Source of the DNA: Tyzzerella sp. UBA1042
GTDB taxonomy: Bacteria; Bacillota; Clostridia; Lachnospirales; Anaerotignaceae
DNA length: 47,647 nucleotides
Assembly: GCA_002316675.1 (NCBI GenBank)
Contig: DCDZ01000030.1
Span: 27,351 to 74,997 of the forward strand
Reading direction: 5' to 3'
In this document: positions 1 through 8,696 of the stretch, piece by piece
Position numbering within the stretch: position 1 is the first letter of the stretch
Layout: the number at the start of each line of letters is the position of its first letter
Translations under genes and position numbers: made by a program
Notes under the pieces: generated by a model
Databases searched by the model: none
What the model was told of the DNA's origin: nothing
What the model saw: the letters and a program-made list of their open reading frames with translations, nothing else

Positions 1-103
1 CATCAAAAAGGTTGCCGTTGGTCAGTTTCAGGCGGATATGCAGGTTGCTTTGGTGAACGATGGGCCGGTAACCTTGCTTTTAGACAGCGAAAAATTATTT
101 TAA
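1..103 (+). CDS. dtd: D-aminoacyl-tRNA deacylase, C-terminal end (partial)
   Basis: Only the last 34 codons lie in the window; the frame runs from base 2 to the TAA at 101-103. The tail contains the block ADMQVALVNDGPVT, which matches the conserved C-terminus of Dtd (ADMQVSLVNDGPVT in E. coli, from memory). Dtd is a cytoplasmic enzyme that hydrolyses D-amino acids wrongly attached to tRNA. It lies 15 bases upstream of hemZ on the same strand, so the two are probably co-transcribed. The call rests on a short stretch, but the motif is distinctive. Confidence 0.85.
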   Translation, partial: IKKVAVGQFQADMQVALVNDGPVTLLLDSEKLF

Positions 104-118
104 GCAAAGGGTAGTAGC

Positions 119-1567
119 ATGATACAATATATTCTGCAGGGACATGAATTGCAAAATGATGTACAGACAATGATTCAGGTTTTTTATCCAAACCTCCACT
201 ATATCCGTAGGGAAGAAATTGCCCCATCGGGTATGTCCGTTGTCAGCTGCATGGAGAAGGGCATTGCTTCGGCAATGCTCTATCGTAATGGGCAAAAGGC
301 GGGGGTATGGTCTGTACCTTTTCCCCTTGATATAGAGGAAAAGGAAATCAAACGGCTGGTGAAGCTTGCAATTTATGAGCTTTTGCAGAAGGATACCGGT
401 CTTCGCCCGCAATGGGGACTGCTCACAGGGGTGCGTCCTGCCAAAATTGTCAGCGGACTTTTGGCTGAGGGAAAAAGCGAGAAATATTGCTTGGAATACC
501 TTATGAAGGACTATTTGGTGCTGGAGCAGAAGGCTAGGCTTGCCCTTACGGTGGCCAAGGCCGAGGAAAAGATTTTGCAGGGGAATCAATCTCATGACAT
601 CAGCCTTTATATCGGGATACCTTTCTGTCCCACTAGGTGCTTATATTGTTCATTCACAGCCTATCCTTTGGCGCAGTATCAAAACAGAGTGGATGAGTAT
701 TTGGACGCTTTGTTCAAAGAATTAGCGTTTTTGGCGGAATATGCCAAAGGGTTTTCTCTAAAAAGCATTTATATCGGCGGCGGAACACCTACCTCTCTAT
801 CCGAGGTACAATTGGAGCGGCTGCTGAAAAAAATTGCAGAGCTTTTTGAAACAAGAGAAATGGAATACACCGTTGAAGCCGGCCGCCCAGATACCATTAC
901 AAAGGAAAAACTGCGGCTGATGCAGGCCTATGGCGTAAACCGTATTTCCATTAATCCTCAAACTATGAATGAGGAAACCTTAAAACGCATCGGCAGGAAG
1001 CACTCCGTTGCAGATATTCGCCGTGTATTTCAGGAAGCCAGAGCCTTGGGACATGACAATATCAATATGGATTTAATTCTTGGCTTACCGGGAGAAACGC
1101 CCTGGGATGTAAGCCATACCATGGAGGAAATTCTTGCGTTGGCGCCGGATAATATTACGGTGCATACCTTGGCTGTGAAGCGTGCTTCAAGGCTGAAGGA
1201 GGAATTTGATCAGCACACCCTCTCTACGGCCAAAGCTTTAGAGGAAATGCTGGAGATTACAGCGGCTTATGCCAAAAAAATGGGCATGAAGCCCTATTAT
1301 ATGTACCGCCAGAAAAATATGGTGGGGAATTTTGAAAATGTGGGTTACTGTCATCCGGGAAAAGAAGGCGTGTATAACGTGCAAATTATGGAAGAAAAAC
1401 AGATGGTTTTAGCGGCTGGGGCAGGGGCCAGCACAAAAATTGTGGATCCTTTGACAGATAAAATAGACAGAATATTCAATGTGAAAAGCGTTGAGGACTA
1501 TATTGCAAGAATTGATGAGATGATCCAGCGCAAAAGAGCGGGACTACCCAAAGGAGGATGGAAATGA
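119..1567 (+). CDS. hemZ: Coproporphyrinogen dehydrogenase-like radical SAM protein HemZ
   Basis: The 482-residue protein has the radical SAM motif CPTRCLYC (CxxxCxxC) near residue 172, then GGGTPTS and a conserved YYMYRQKN segment. This order and length fit HemZ, the oxygen-independent coproporphyrinogen III oxidase relative common in Firmicutes. The family is thought to act on porphyrinogen side chains during haem synthesis, using SAM and a [4Fe-4S] cluster in the cytoplasm. The ATG at 119 is preceded by a weak GGGTAG-like site. The stop overlaps the hisS start in an ATGA, suggesting translational coupling. The annotation as a family member is firm; activity on coproporphyrinogen has been disputed for some HemZ proteins. 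Confidence 0.9.
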   Translation: MIQYILQGHELQNDVQTMIQVFYPNLHYIRREEIAPSGMSVVSCMEKGIASAMLYRNGQKAGVWSVPFPLDIEEKEIKRLVKLAIYELLQKDTGLRPQWGLLTGVRPAKIVSGLLAEGKSEKYCLEYLMKDYLVLEQKARLALTVAKAEEKILQGNQSHDISLYIGIPFCPTRCLYCSFTAYPLAQYQNRVDEYLDALFKELAFLAEYAKGFSLKSIYIGGGTPTSLSEVQLERLLKKIAELFETREMEYTVEAGRPDTITKEKLRLMQAYGVNRISINPQTMNEETLKRIGRKHSVADIRRVFQEARALGHDNINMDLILGLPGETPWDVSHTMEEILALAPDNITVHTLAVKRASRLKEEFDQHTLSTAKALEEMLEITAAYAKKMGMKPYYMYRQKNMVGNFENVGYCHPGKEGVYNVQIMEEKQMVLAAGAGASTKIVDPLTDKIDRIFNVKSVEDYIARIDEMIQRKRAGLPKGGWK

Positions 1568-2811
1568 TTCAGTTGGTAAAAGGGACAAAGGATATTTTTG
1601 CGGCGGAGGTAACAGCGTGGCAGGAAATTGAAAATAAAATGAGGAAGCTTTGTCGTGTTTTCGGTATCGGCGAAATCAGAACGCCGGTGTTTGAATTTAC
1701 GGAGTTGTTTGTTCGCGGTGTGGGGGAGACGACGGATATTGTGCAAAAGGAAATGTATACCTTTACCGATGATGGCGACCGTTCTTTAACCCTACGTCCG
1801 GAGGGCACGGCAGGTGTTGCCCGGGCATATATCGAGCATGGTATGCACAATCAAGCACAGCCCACCAAGCTGTATTATATTTCTCCCACGTTTCGCTGTG
1901 AAAACACCCAGGCCGGCCGCCAGCGTCAGTTTCACCAGTTTGGGGTGGAAATGCTGGGGTCTTACAGTGCTGCGCAGGATGCGGAGTCCATTTCCGTTGC
2001 GGCGGCTTTATTGGAAGAAATGGGCATTGAAGGGGTGGAGCTGCGTATCAACAGCTTAGGCTGTCCTGATTGCCGCAGCCGTTACAACAAAACCCTGCGG
2101 GAGTTCATCGGTCAAAATTTAGACAAGCTTTGCCCCACCTGCAAGGAGCGCTTTGAGAAAAACCCTTTGCGTGTTTTGGATTGTAAAGAGGCAGGCTGTA
2201 AGGCGATCATTGCCAATGCACCCTCTGTTTTGGATTGCTTGGATGAGGAATGTACGGCGCATTTCCAAAAGGTGCAGGATATTTTGACGGAAATGGGCAT
2301 TGCCTTTACCATTGATCCCAAAATTGTACGTGGTTTGGATTATTACACAAGAACGGTATTTGAATTTATTTCTGACGGACTGACGGTTTGCGGCGGCGGA
2401 CGGTATGATAATTTAATCGAAGAATGCGGCGGTAAGCCCACGGGTGCCGTTGGGTTTGGCTTAGGCATTGAGCGTTTGGTCATGATTTTAGAAAAGCAAA
2501 AGGGTGCCCTTGCGGAAGCGCCGAAGCGGGATGTGTTTATCGGTTCCATGGGGGAAAAAGGCTTGCTTAAGGCCCAGGCCCTGACCTTGGCATTGCGCAA
2601 GGCGGGTATTTTGGCGGATTGCGATACCGTAGAAAGAAGCGTAAAGGCCCAAATGAAATATGCCAATAAAATTGGTGCCAGATATTCCTTGGTCATCGGC
2701 GAGAGTGAGTTGGAAACAGGCACGGTGGAATTAAAAGAAATGGAAACAGGCGAAAAAATCTCTGTACTGATTGCAGATTTGACCAATGTGTTGGCTGACA
2801 AGTGTGAATAA
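1564..2811 (+). CDS. hisS: Histidyl-tRNA synthetase
   Basis: A class II aminoacyl-tRNA synthetase of 415 residues that charges tRNA-His with histidine. It begins with KGTKDIF, carries the motif 2 loop FRCENTQAGRQRQFHQFG, and has the histidine-binding block GLDYYTRTVFE followed by GGGRYDNL. The C-terminal anticodon-binding domain starts near residue 325. The ATG at 1564 is preferred over the in-frame ATG at 1558 because AAGGAGG at 1551-1557 ends directly against 1558 but leaves 6 bases before 1564. The 1564 start also overlaps the hemZ stop as ATGA. A hairpin terminator follows. Confidence 0.96.
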   Translation: MIQLVKGTKDIFAAEVTAWQEIENKMRKLCRVFGIGEIRTPVFEFTELFVRGVGETTDIVQKEMYTFTDDGDRSLTLRPEGTAGVARAYIEHGMHNQAQPTKLYYISPTFRCENTQAGRQRQFHQFGVEMLGSYSAAQDAESISVAAALLEEMGIEGVELRINSLGCPDCRSRYNKTLREFIGQNLDKLCPTCKERFEKNPLRVLDCKEAGCKAIIANAPSVLDCLDEECTAHFQKVQDILTEMGIAFTIDPKIVRGLDYYTRTVFEFISDGLTVCGGGRYDNLIEECGGKPTGAVGFGLGIERLVMILEKQKGALAEAPKRDVFIGSMGEKGLLKAQALTLALRKAGILADCDTVERSVKAQMKYANKIGARYSLVIGESELETGTVELKEMETGEKISVLIADLTNVLADKCE

Positions 2812-2815
2812 AAGG

Positions 2816-2847
2816 AAAGCGTCTCTGATTCCATAGGAGGCGCTTTT
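2816..2847 (+). terminator. Terminator after hisS
   Basis: Arms AAAGCGTCT (2816-2824) and AGGCGCTTT (2838-2846) pair with one G-T wobble and lead into a short T run. It closes the dtd-hemZ-hisS unit. Confidence 0.75.
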
Positions 2848-2989
2848 CTATCAGACATGGCACGAAGAAATTGTATTTTTTGGAAATGGCTTGTATTTCC
2901 TATTGGAAAGTGATAGCATATCATATTATATTATGATAAATGGCCGGGGAGCCCCGGTTTCGTAGGATGGTTTTCAAGGAGGAAGAAAA

Positions 2990-4348
2990 TTGGAGATTGT
3001 TGTTGTTGGGGATGGCAAGGTGGGCGGCACCATTGCAAATCAGCTTTCCTTGGAAGGGCATAATGTAATTGTAATAGATAATAATGGGGCGGTATTGGCG
3101 AATTCCGGAAATACAATGGATATTTTTTGTATTGAAGGCAATGGCGCCACGGCCGCTGTTTTAAAAGAGGCAGGCATTCAGCATACGGATGTGTTGATTG
3201 CGGCCACCTCTGCCGATGAGGTAAATATGCTTTGTTGCCTCTTGGGCAAAAAGCTGGGGGCGAAGCATACCATCGCCCGGGTTCGTAATCCGGAGTATTT
3301 TCAGCAGATGAATTTGATAAAAGAGGAACTGGGTCTGAGTATGGCAGTAAACCCCGAATTGGCGGCAGCAACGGAAATTTCCCGCTTGCTTAGGTTTCCT
3401 TCGGCCATTAAAATTGAGCCCTTTGCCCGTGGACGGGTGGAAATGGTGGAGCTGAAAATACCCGAAAACAGCTCTCTGGACGGGATGCCCCTTTGTGCTA
3501 TTTATAAGGAATTCCAAGTGAAAATATTGATTTGCGCAGTACAACGGGAGGAAGCGGTCATTATTCCCGACGGTGAATTTGTATTGAAGAGCGGGGATAA
3601 AATCAATATCACAGCTTCTCATTTAGAAATTGCAAATTTTTTCCGTGCCATTGGTGTGTTCCGCACCGGCGTGAAATCCGTTATGATCATCGGCGGCGGT
3701 AGAATTGCCTATTATTTGGCAAAGGAATTGAGCGGAATTCATGTAAAGGTAAAAATCATTGAGCGAGATTTAAAGCGTTGTGAATATCTGTGTGAGGTTT
3801 TGCCGGACTCGGTAATTATTCATGGGGACGGCACGGAAAAAGAGCTGCTCCATGAGGAAGGCTTGGAAAAAACCGATGCATTTGTAACTTTGACGGGTAT
3901 GGATGAAGAAAATATTATTGTTGCCTTGTATGCCAAGGAAAAAAAGATTTCCAAGGTTATTGCCAAGGTAAATAAGATTTCTTTTTATGAAATCATGGAT
4001 AACTTAAATATTGATAGCTTTATTTCACCCAAAACCATTGCCGCGCAGAATATTGTACGCTATGTGCGTGCCATGAAAAATTCCATGAAGGACAATAATG
4101 TTGTAACACTGCATACCATGATCAACGATCAGGTGGAAGCAGTAGAATTTAAGGTGAAAGAGGATTCTGCCGTTGTGGGGATTCCGTTAAAGGATATTAA
4201 AAGAAAAGACGGCCTTCTTGTGGCTGCCATTATTCGAGGGCCTCACATTATTATACCCGGAGGTAACGATACCATAGAAATTGGGGATAATGTGATTGTT
4301 GTAACAACAAAAAGACACCTCACGGATTTGAATGAAATACGCAAATAA
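2990..4348 (+). CDS. trkA: Trk system potassium uptake regulatory protein TrkA
   Basis: A 452-residue cytoplasmic protein with two tandem RCK units, each a Rossmann nucleotide-binding domain followed by an RCK-C domain. The first begins VVVGDGKVGGTIA at the N-terminus, and the second begins VMIIGGGRIAYYLA near residue 228. Such proteins sit under the TrkH channel and gate K+ uptake in response to nucleotides. The start is a TTG at 2990, chosen because AAGGAGG at 2976-2982 is correctly spaced and no other start fits the first Rossmann strand. It is followed after 14 bases by trkH. Confidence 0.95.
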   Translation: MEIVVVGDGKVGGTIANQLSLEGHNVIVIDNNGAVLANSGNTMDIFCIEGNGATAAVLKEAGIQHTDVLIAATSADEVNMLCCLLGKKLGAKHTIARVRNPEYFQQMNLIKEELGLSMAVNPELAAATEISRLLRFPSAIKIEPFARGRVEMVELKIPENSSLDGMPLCAIYKEFQVKILICAVQREEAVIIPDGEFVLKSGDKINITASHLEIANFFRAIGVFRTGVKSVMIIGGGRIAYYLAKELSGIHVKVKIIERDLKRCEYLCEVLPDSVIIHGDGTEKELLHEEGLEKTDAFVTLTGMDEENIIVALYAKEKKISKVIAKVNKISFYEIMDNLNIDSFISPKTIAAQNIVRYVRAMKNSMKDNNVVTLHTMINDQVEAVEFKVKEDSAVVGIPLKDIKRKDGLLVAAIIRGPHIIIPGGNDTIEIGDNVIVVTTKRHLTDLNEIRK

Positions 4349-4362
4349 AACGGAGAAAAGTT

Positions 4363-5814
4363 ATGAATTATCGTATGATGGCCTATATATTAGGCAATAT
4401 TTTGAGAGTTGAGGGCTTGTTTTTATTGGCGCCTGTATTGATTGCTGTTTATTATGGAGAAGAGAAGGCCCTTGTTGCGTTTCTTCTCTCCATTTGCAGT
4501 GCAATGATCGCCGGAACCATTCTTGCCAGATTTAAGCCAAAGGATAGAAAAATTTACGGCAGAGAGGGCTTTGTGATTGTTGCCCTTGCATGGATTCTGA
4601 TGTCTGCTTTTGGGGCGTTGCCCTTCTATTTCAGCGGAGCAATCAAGGGTATAATGAACTGTCTTTTTGAAACGGTATCCGGTTTCACTACTACAGGGGC
4701 GTCTGTTTTAAGTGAAATTGAAGGTTTGCCTAGGAGTATTTTGTTTTGGCGAAGCTTTACCCAGTGGATCGGCGGTATGGGAATTCTTGTTTTTATGCTG
4801 GCAATTATGCCGGCGGTGGATGAGCGTTCTATGCATTTGATGCGGGCGGAGGCGCCGGGGCCTGTGGTGGGCAAGCTGGTTCCCAAGGTGAAAGCAACGG
4901 CGAAAATTTTGTATGGGATATATATTATTTTGACGCTGGTGCTGGCCGTACTGTTGTTTTCAGGTGGAATGCCTCTGTTTGACAGTATTGTGAACTCATT
5001 TTCAACAGCGGGAACAGGTGGTTTTTCCATAAAAAATGCAAGCATTGCGGCATATGGAAATTCCTATTATGAGTATATCATTACAATTTTTATGCTGTTA
5101 TTTAGTATCAATTTTGATTTACATCACCTGTTCTTTATCAGAGACTTTAAAAATATTTTTAAGAATGAAGAACTAAGATATTACCTGTTTATTATTTTTG
5201 GCGCCATAGGCGTTATCACAGTAAATATTTTAAGCCTGTATCCAACGGTGGAGAGCGCTTTCCGCCATGCGGCTTTTCAGGTTTTATCAATTATAAGCAC
5301 AACGGGTTTTGCTACGGCAAATTATGATGTGTGGCCGGAGCTTTCTAAGTCTTTGATTATAATTTTAATTATTATTGGTGCATGCGGCGGTTCCACCAGC
5401 GGTGGTATTAAGGTTTCCCGTTTGATCATACTGCTTAAAATGGCAGGGCGGGAAATCAGACACATTGTCCATCCTAGGTCTATCAATATTATAAAATTGG
5501 ACAGCCATAAGATTGATGAAGATATTATACGCGGCGTAACAGGGTATATCATCATATATTTATTTATCATTTTTGGTTCCTTTCTTTTAATATCGTTGGA
5601 TAACTTTGATTTTACAACTTCTATTACCACGGTATTGACTTGTTTTGGGAATGTGGGCCCCGGTTTGGGTATGGTTGGCCCCATAGAGAACTATGCCTTC
5701 TTCTCTGATTTTTCTAAGTTGGTGTTGTGTGCGGATATGCTGTTGGGAAGACTGGAAATTTTTCCAATTATCATGCTGTTTTCTCCCGCAGTTTGGAGAA
5801 GAAGCTATATGTAA
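4363..5814 (+). CDS. trkH: Trk potassium uptake channel subunit TrkH
   Basis: A 483-residue integral membrane protein forming the K+-conducting pore that TrkA gates. The four pore repeats are visible, each with a selectivity-filter Gly: SGFTTTGAS, FSTAGTGGFS, ISTTGFAT and TCFGNVGPG. The conserved GGSTSGGIKVSR segment follows the third pore loop. The ORF is full length for TrkH/KtrB-type transporters and ends at a clear terminator. It forms a two-gene operon with trkA. Confidence 0.95.
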   Translation: MNYRMMAYILGNILRVEGLFLLAPVLIAVYYGEEKALVAFLLSICSAMIAGTILARFKPKDRKIYGREGFVIVALAWILMSAFGALPFYFSGAIKGIMNCLFETVSGFTTTGASVLSEIEGLPRSILFWRSFTQWIGGMGILVFMLAIMPAVDERSMHLMRAEAPGPVVGKLVPKVKATAKILYGIYIILTLVLAVLLFSGGMPLFDSIVNSFSTAGTGGFSIKNASIAAYGNSYYEYIITIFMLLFSINFDLHHLFFIRDFKNIFKNEELRYYLFIIFGAIGVITVNILSLYPTVESAFRHAAFQVLSIISTTGFATANYDVWPELSKSLIIILIIIGACGGSTSGGIKVSRLIILLKMAGREIRHIVHPRSINIIKLDSHKIDEDIIRGVTGYIIIYLFIIFGSFLLISLDNFDFTTSITTVLTCFGNVGPGLGMVGPIENYAFFSDFSKLVLCADMLLGRLEIFPIIMLFSPAVWRRSYM

Positions 5815-5833
5815 AGGAAGTACGGAGCAAAAG

Positions 5834-5860
5834 AAAAGCAGCCAAATTGGCTGCTTTTCT
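5834..5860 (+). terminator. Terminator after trkAH
   Basis: Arms AAAAGCAGCC and GGCTGCTTTT form a perfect 10-bp stem around AAATT. The 3' arm ends in a T-rich run. Confidence 0.85.
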
Positions 5861-6213
5861 TACTAAGGAGTGTGTGTACTATCTATGTAAATCAATTAAG
5901 AGTAGCTGGCATATACAAAATGAATGCTGCAGCCCAAATACATTTTAAGAAGGGGCCTATGACCACTCGGGGAAGTAGCCACAGGCAGAAGTAAAAGGGG
6001 GCGTCCTTTTTACTTCATCTAAATTTTACAATATAAATGTGTATAATTTATGAATGGAACCTTAAGCTACGCTTAAGAGAGTTTAAAAATATATATAGAA
6101 AAACAGGCATTTTATATTTTCAACATAACGCTATGGGTTTTTCTGGTTGTTTTTTATTGTTTATGCTATACTGAAAAACAGACACAAGAATGCGTTTAGG
6201 AAGGAAGCTGTGT
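5861..6213. other. Non-coding gap with two inverted repeats
   Basis: No credible gene is present; the ORF overlapping the end of trkH lacks a start site and family features. At 5988-6016 a long stem (GAAGTAAAAGG against CCTTTTTACTTC, one extra T) could be a second terminator. At 6061-6077 there is a perfect palindrome with 7-base arms, CTTAAGC-TAC-GCTTAAG, in an AT-rich setting. A TATACT element near 6168 could be the -10 of a promoter for the next gene, but no good -35 was found. Confidence 0.45.
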
Positions 6214-6435
6214 ATGCAAGGGTCTGATAAAAACAAAAAAATGTTCATTGAAAAAAGGGAATTTCTTTTTCAGATTGGGATTACTGTATTCATGCTGTTG
6301 GGTGTGGTGGTGAAGGAACTTTCATGGCTGTTTTGGATGGGTGCGTTCCTTTGCGCTTTATGCTGGATAGGCTTTGTGCATCAGGCCAAGCTGCGGCAGG
6401 AAAAAGAGAATGAAAAGAAAGACGATAAGCTTTGA
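6214..6435 (+). CDS. Small membrane protein of unknown function
   Basis: A 73-residue protein with two closely spaced hydrophobic segments (about residues 17-34 and 38-56). It has a basic N-terminus and a highly charged C-terminal tail rich in Lys and Glu. I do not recognise the family. The ATG at 6214 is chosen because AGGAAGG lies about 8 bases upstream; an in-frame ATG at 6190 has no ribosome site. It stands alone between trkH and lepA, and no terminator was found between it and the promoter at 6451. Confidence 0.6.
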   Translation: MQGSDKNKKMFIEKREFLFQIGITVFMLLGVVVKELSWLFWMGAFLCALCWIGFVHQAKLRQEKENEKKDDKL

Positions 6436-6450
6436 TTCCCCCGAATTCCT

Positions 6451-6480
6451 TTGACTTTACGACCTTTTATATGATATAAT
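6451..6480 (+). promoter_or_regulatory. Sigma-70-type promoter upstream of lepA
   Basis: TTGACT at 6451-6456 and TATAAT at 6475-6480 are separated by 18 bases. This is a near-consensus housekeeping promoter about 180 bases upstream of lepA, giving a leader of roughly 170 nt. Confidence 0.75.
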
Positions 6481-6537
6481 CGGTAGGATTTTAATGAAAG
6501 TAATTGGGGTTTTTCGATGGTTCAAGAATGCTGCGCA

Positions 6538-6563
6538 GGGGCCTCTTTCAGAGGTTCCTTTTT
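6538..6563 (+). terminator. Terminator-like hairpin in the lepA leader
   Basis: CCTCT-TTC-AGAGG with flanking GG/CC pairs is followed by a TTTTT run at 6559-6563. It lies between the promoter at 6451-6480 and the lepA start, so it may act as an attenuator. No leader peptide or known riboswitch was recognised. Confidence 0.5.
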
Positions 6564-6659
6564 CCCTTTGCGGGAGATAGTGTTTTCGGGGTACACCAGT
6601 GCTTATGGGAAACACGCCAAGCAATTCTTTAGATAAATTTAGATTTAGGAGGGGAATTC

Positions 6660-8471
6660 ATGTCCGACAGACAAAAGAATATCCGAAATTTTTGTATCGT
6701 GGCACATATAGACCATGGCAAATCCACTTTGGCGGACAGATTGATTCAGAAAACAGGGTTGCTGACAGACAGAGAGATGCAGTCACAGGTTTTGGATAAT
6801 ATGGATCTGGAAAGAGAACGGGGTATTACCATTAAGTCACAGGCGGTGCGCCTGATTTACCATGGAAAAGATGGGGAAGAGTTTGAATTTAATTTAATTG
6901 ATACCCCAGGTCATGTAGATTTTAATTATGAGGTTTCCAGAAGCTTGGCTGCCTGCGAGGGTGCAGTTTTGATTGTGGATGCCGCTCAAGGCATTGAGGC
7001 CCAGACACTGGCAAATGTATATTTGGCGCTGGATAATAATTTGGAGATACTGCCTGTCATTAATAAGATAGATCTGCCCAGTGCAGATCCGGCATGGGCT
7101 AAGCAGGAAATTGAAGATATTATCGGCATTCCTGCAATGGATGCCCCTGAGATTTCAGCGAAAAACGGTATCAATATCGAAGCGGTTTTGGAGCGTATCG
7201 TAACGGATATTCCTGCACCCAACGGCGATCCCCAAGCACCTTTAAAAGCGTTGATTTTCGACTCGGTGTATGACCAGTACCGCGGAGTTATTGTTTTGAT
7301 GCGTGTGTTTGACGGATGCATTCGCAAGGGAAGCAAGGTGCGGATGATGGCAACGGGTAAAGAGTTTGAAGTAATAGAAGTGGGCATTTTTGGTCCCGGC
7401 CGTTTTATTCCTACGGAAGAGCTAAAGGCGGGTATGGTGGGCTATTTTACTGCCAGTATCAAAAATGTTGCCGACACCCGTGTGGGGGATACGGTAACAG
7501 AGGCGCAAAGGCCTACGGCGGAGGCCCTTCATGGATACAAAAAAGTAAACCCTATGGTTTACTGTGGAGTTTTCCCGGCGGACGGTGCTAAATATCCCGA
7601 CCTGCGGGACGCCTTAGAGAAGCTTCAGCTGAATGACGCCGCTTTATTTTTCGAGCCGGAAACCTCCGTTGCCTTAGGCTTTGGCTTTCGTTGTGGGTTT
7701 TTGGGCCTGCTCCATTTGGAGATTGTGCAGGAAAGGCTGGAGCGGGAATATAATCTCGATTTGGTAACAACAGCCCCCAGTGTTATTTATAAGGTATACC
7801 TGACGGATGGTACAAGCTTTGATTTGTCCAATCCCAGCAATATGCCGGACCCTGCACGTATTGCAAAGATGGAAGAGCCCATTGTGAAGGCGGAAATTAT
7901 GCTGCCTAAGGATTACATTGGCGCTATTATGGAGCTTTGTCAGCAAAGACGGGGCGAGTATATCAGTATGGATTATTTAGACACAAACAGAGCCCTGCTG
8001 ACCTATGAAATTCCTTTAAATGAAATTATTTATGATTTTTTTGATGTGCTAAAATCCAGAAGCCGGGGATATGCTTCCTTCGATTATACGTTAATTGGTT
8101 ATCACGAAAGTGAATTGATTAAGCTGGATATTATGGTAAACAGAGAGGCTGTGGATGCCCTTTCTTTTATTCTGCACAAGGATTCCGCTGTGGAAAGAGG
8201 GCGGAAGATGTGCGAAAAGCTGAAAAAGGAAATCCCGAGGCACCAATTTGAAATTCCCATTCAAGCGGCAATCGGCAGTAAAATTATTGCCCGAGAGACC
8301 ATTAGTGCCCTGCGCAAGGACGTTTTGGCAAAATGCTATGGCGGCGATATCAGCCGTAAGAAAAAGCTTCTTGAAAAGCAAAAAGAAGGAAAGAAGCGTA
8401 TGCGCCAAATTGGCAATGTAGAGGTACCCCAGCAGGCATTTATGAGTGTGCTGAAGCTGGAAGAAGAATAA
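6660..8471 (+). CDS. lepA: Elongation factor 4 (translational GTPase LepA)
   Basis: A 603-residue GTPase of full family length that binds the ribosome and can back-translocate or remodel stalled complexes. It shows G1 AHIDHGKST, the switch I region RERGITIKSQ, G3 DTPGHVDF and G4 NKIDLP. The LepA-specific C-terminal domain follows, ending in the RQIGNVEVPQQAFM segment typical of EF4. The ATG at 6660 has AGGAGGGG just upstream. It has its own promoter and terminator and so is likely monocistronic. Confidence 0.97.
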   Translation: MSDRQKNIRNFCIVAHIDHGKSTLADRLIQKTGLLTDREMQSQVLDNMDLERERGITIKSQAVRLIYHGKDGEEFEFNLIDTPGHVDFNYEVSRSLAACEGAVLIVDAAQGIEAQTLANVYLALDNNLEILPVINKIDLPSADPAWAKQEIEDIIGIPAMDAPEISAKNGINIEAVLERIVTDIPAPNGDPQAPLKALIFDSVYDQYRGVIVLMRVFDGCIRKGSKVRMMATGKEFEVIEVGIFGPGRFIPTEELKAGMVGYFTASIKNVADTRVGDTVTEAQRPTAEALHGYKKVNPMVYCGVFPADGAKYPDLRDALEKLQLNDAALFFEPETSVALGFGFRCGFLGLLHLEIVQERLEREYNLDLVTTAPSVIYKVYLTDGTSFDLSNPSNMPDPARIAKMEEPIVKAEIMLPKDYIGAIMELCQQRRGEYISMDYLDTNRALLTYEIPLNEIIYDFFDVLKSRSRGYASFDYTLIGYHESELIKLDIMVNREAVDALSFILHKDSAVERGRKMCEKLKKEIPRHQFEIPIQAAIGSKIIARETISALRKDVLAKCYGGDISRKKKLLEKQKEGKKRMRQIGNVEVPQQAFMSVLKLEEE

Positions 8472-8488
8472 GTTTCTGCATCAATTTA

Positions 8489-8521
8489 GACAGTGCTGCC
8501 CTTGCGGCGCTGCCTTTTTTA
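8489..8521 (+). terminator. Terminator after lepA
   Basis: GACAGTGCTGC (8489-8499) pairs with GCGGCGCTGCC (8504-8514), with two G-T wobbles and one mismatch, around a 4-base loop. Six T residues follow. Confidence 0.8.
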
Positions 8522-8646
8522 CTTCGTTTTTGGAGCGAAGGGGGAGCTTTGCTTGCGGTATCGTGGTTTTTATGAAAAGAATCACTGCTGACAGTAGTTT
8601 TCTTAAAATGAAGCTTAAAACGGAGGATTGTTCTTATGTAAAAAAA

Positions 8647-8675
8647 TTGACCAATTCTCCCAAAAGTGATATTGT
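8647..8675 (+). promoter_or_regulatory. Promoter of the nitroreductase gene
   Basis: TTGACC at 8647-8652 and TATTGT at 8670-8675 are 17 bases apart. The predicted transcript would start just before the AAAGGAGG ribosome site of the next gene, giving a very short leader. Confidence 0.5.
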
Positions 8676-8696
8676 AATGCAAAAGGAGGGAATGAT

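Noticed and set aside
95..595. Long minus-strand frame opposite hemZ
   Set aside because: A shadow of hemZ with no ribosome site or recognisable domain; the same applies to other frames opposite strong genes.
5727..5948. 73-codon frame overlapping the end of trkH
   Set aside because: It overlaps trkH out of frame, spans the trkAH terminator and has no ribosome site.
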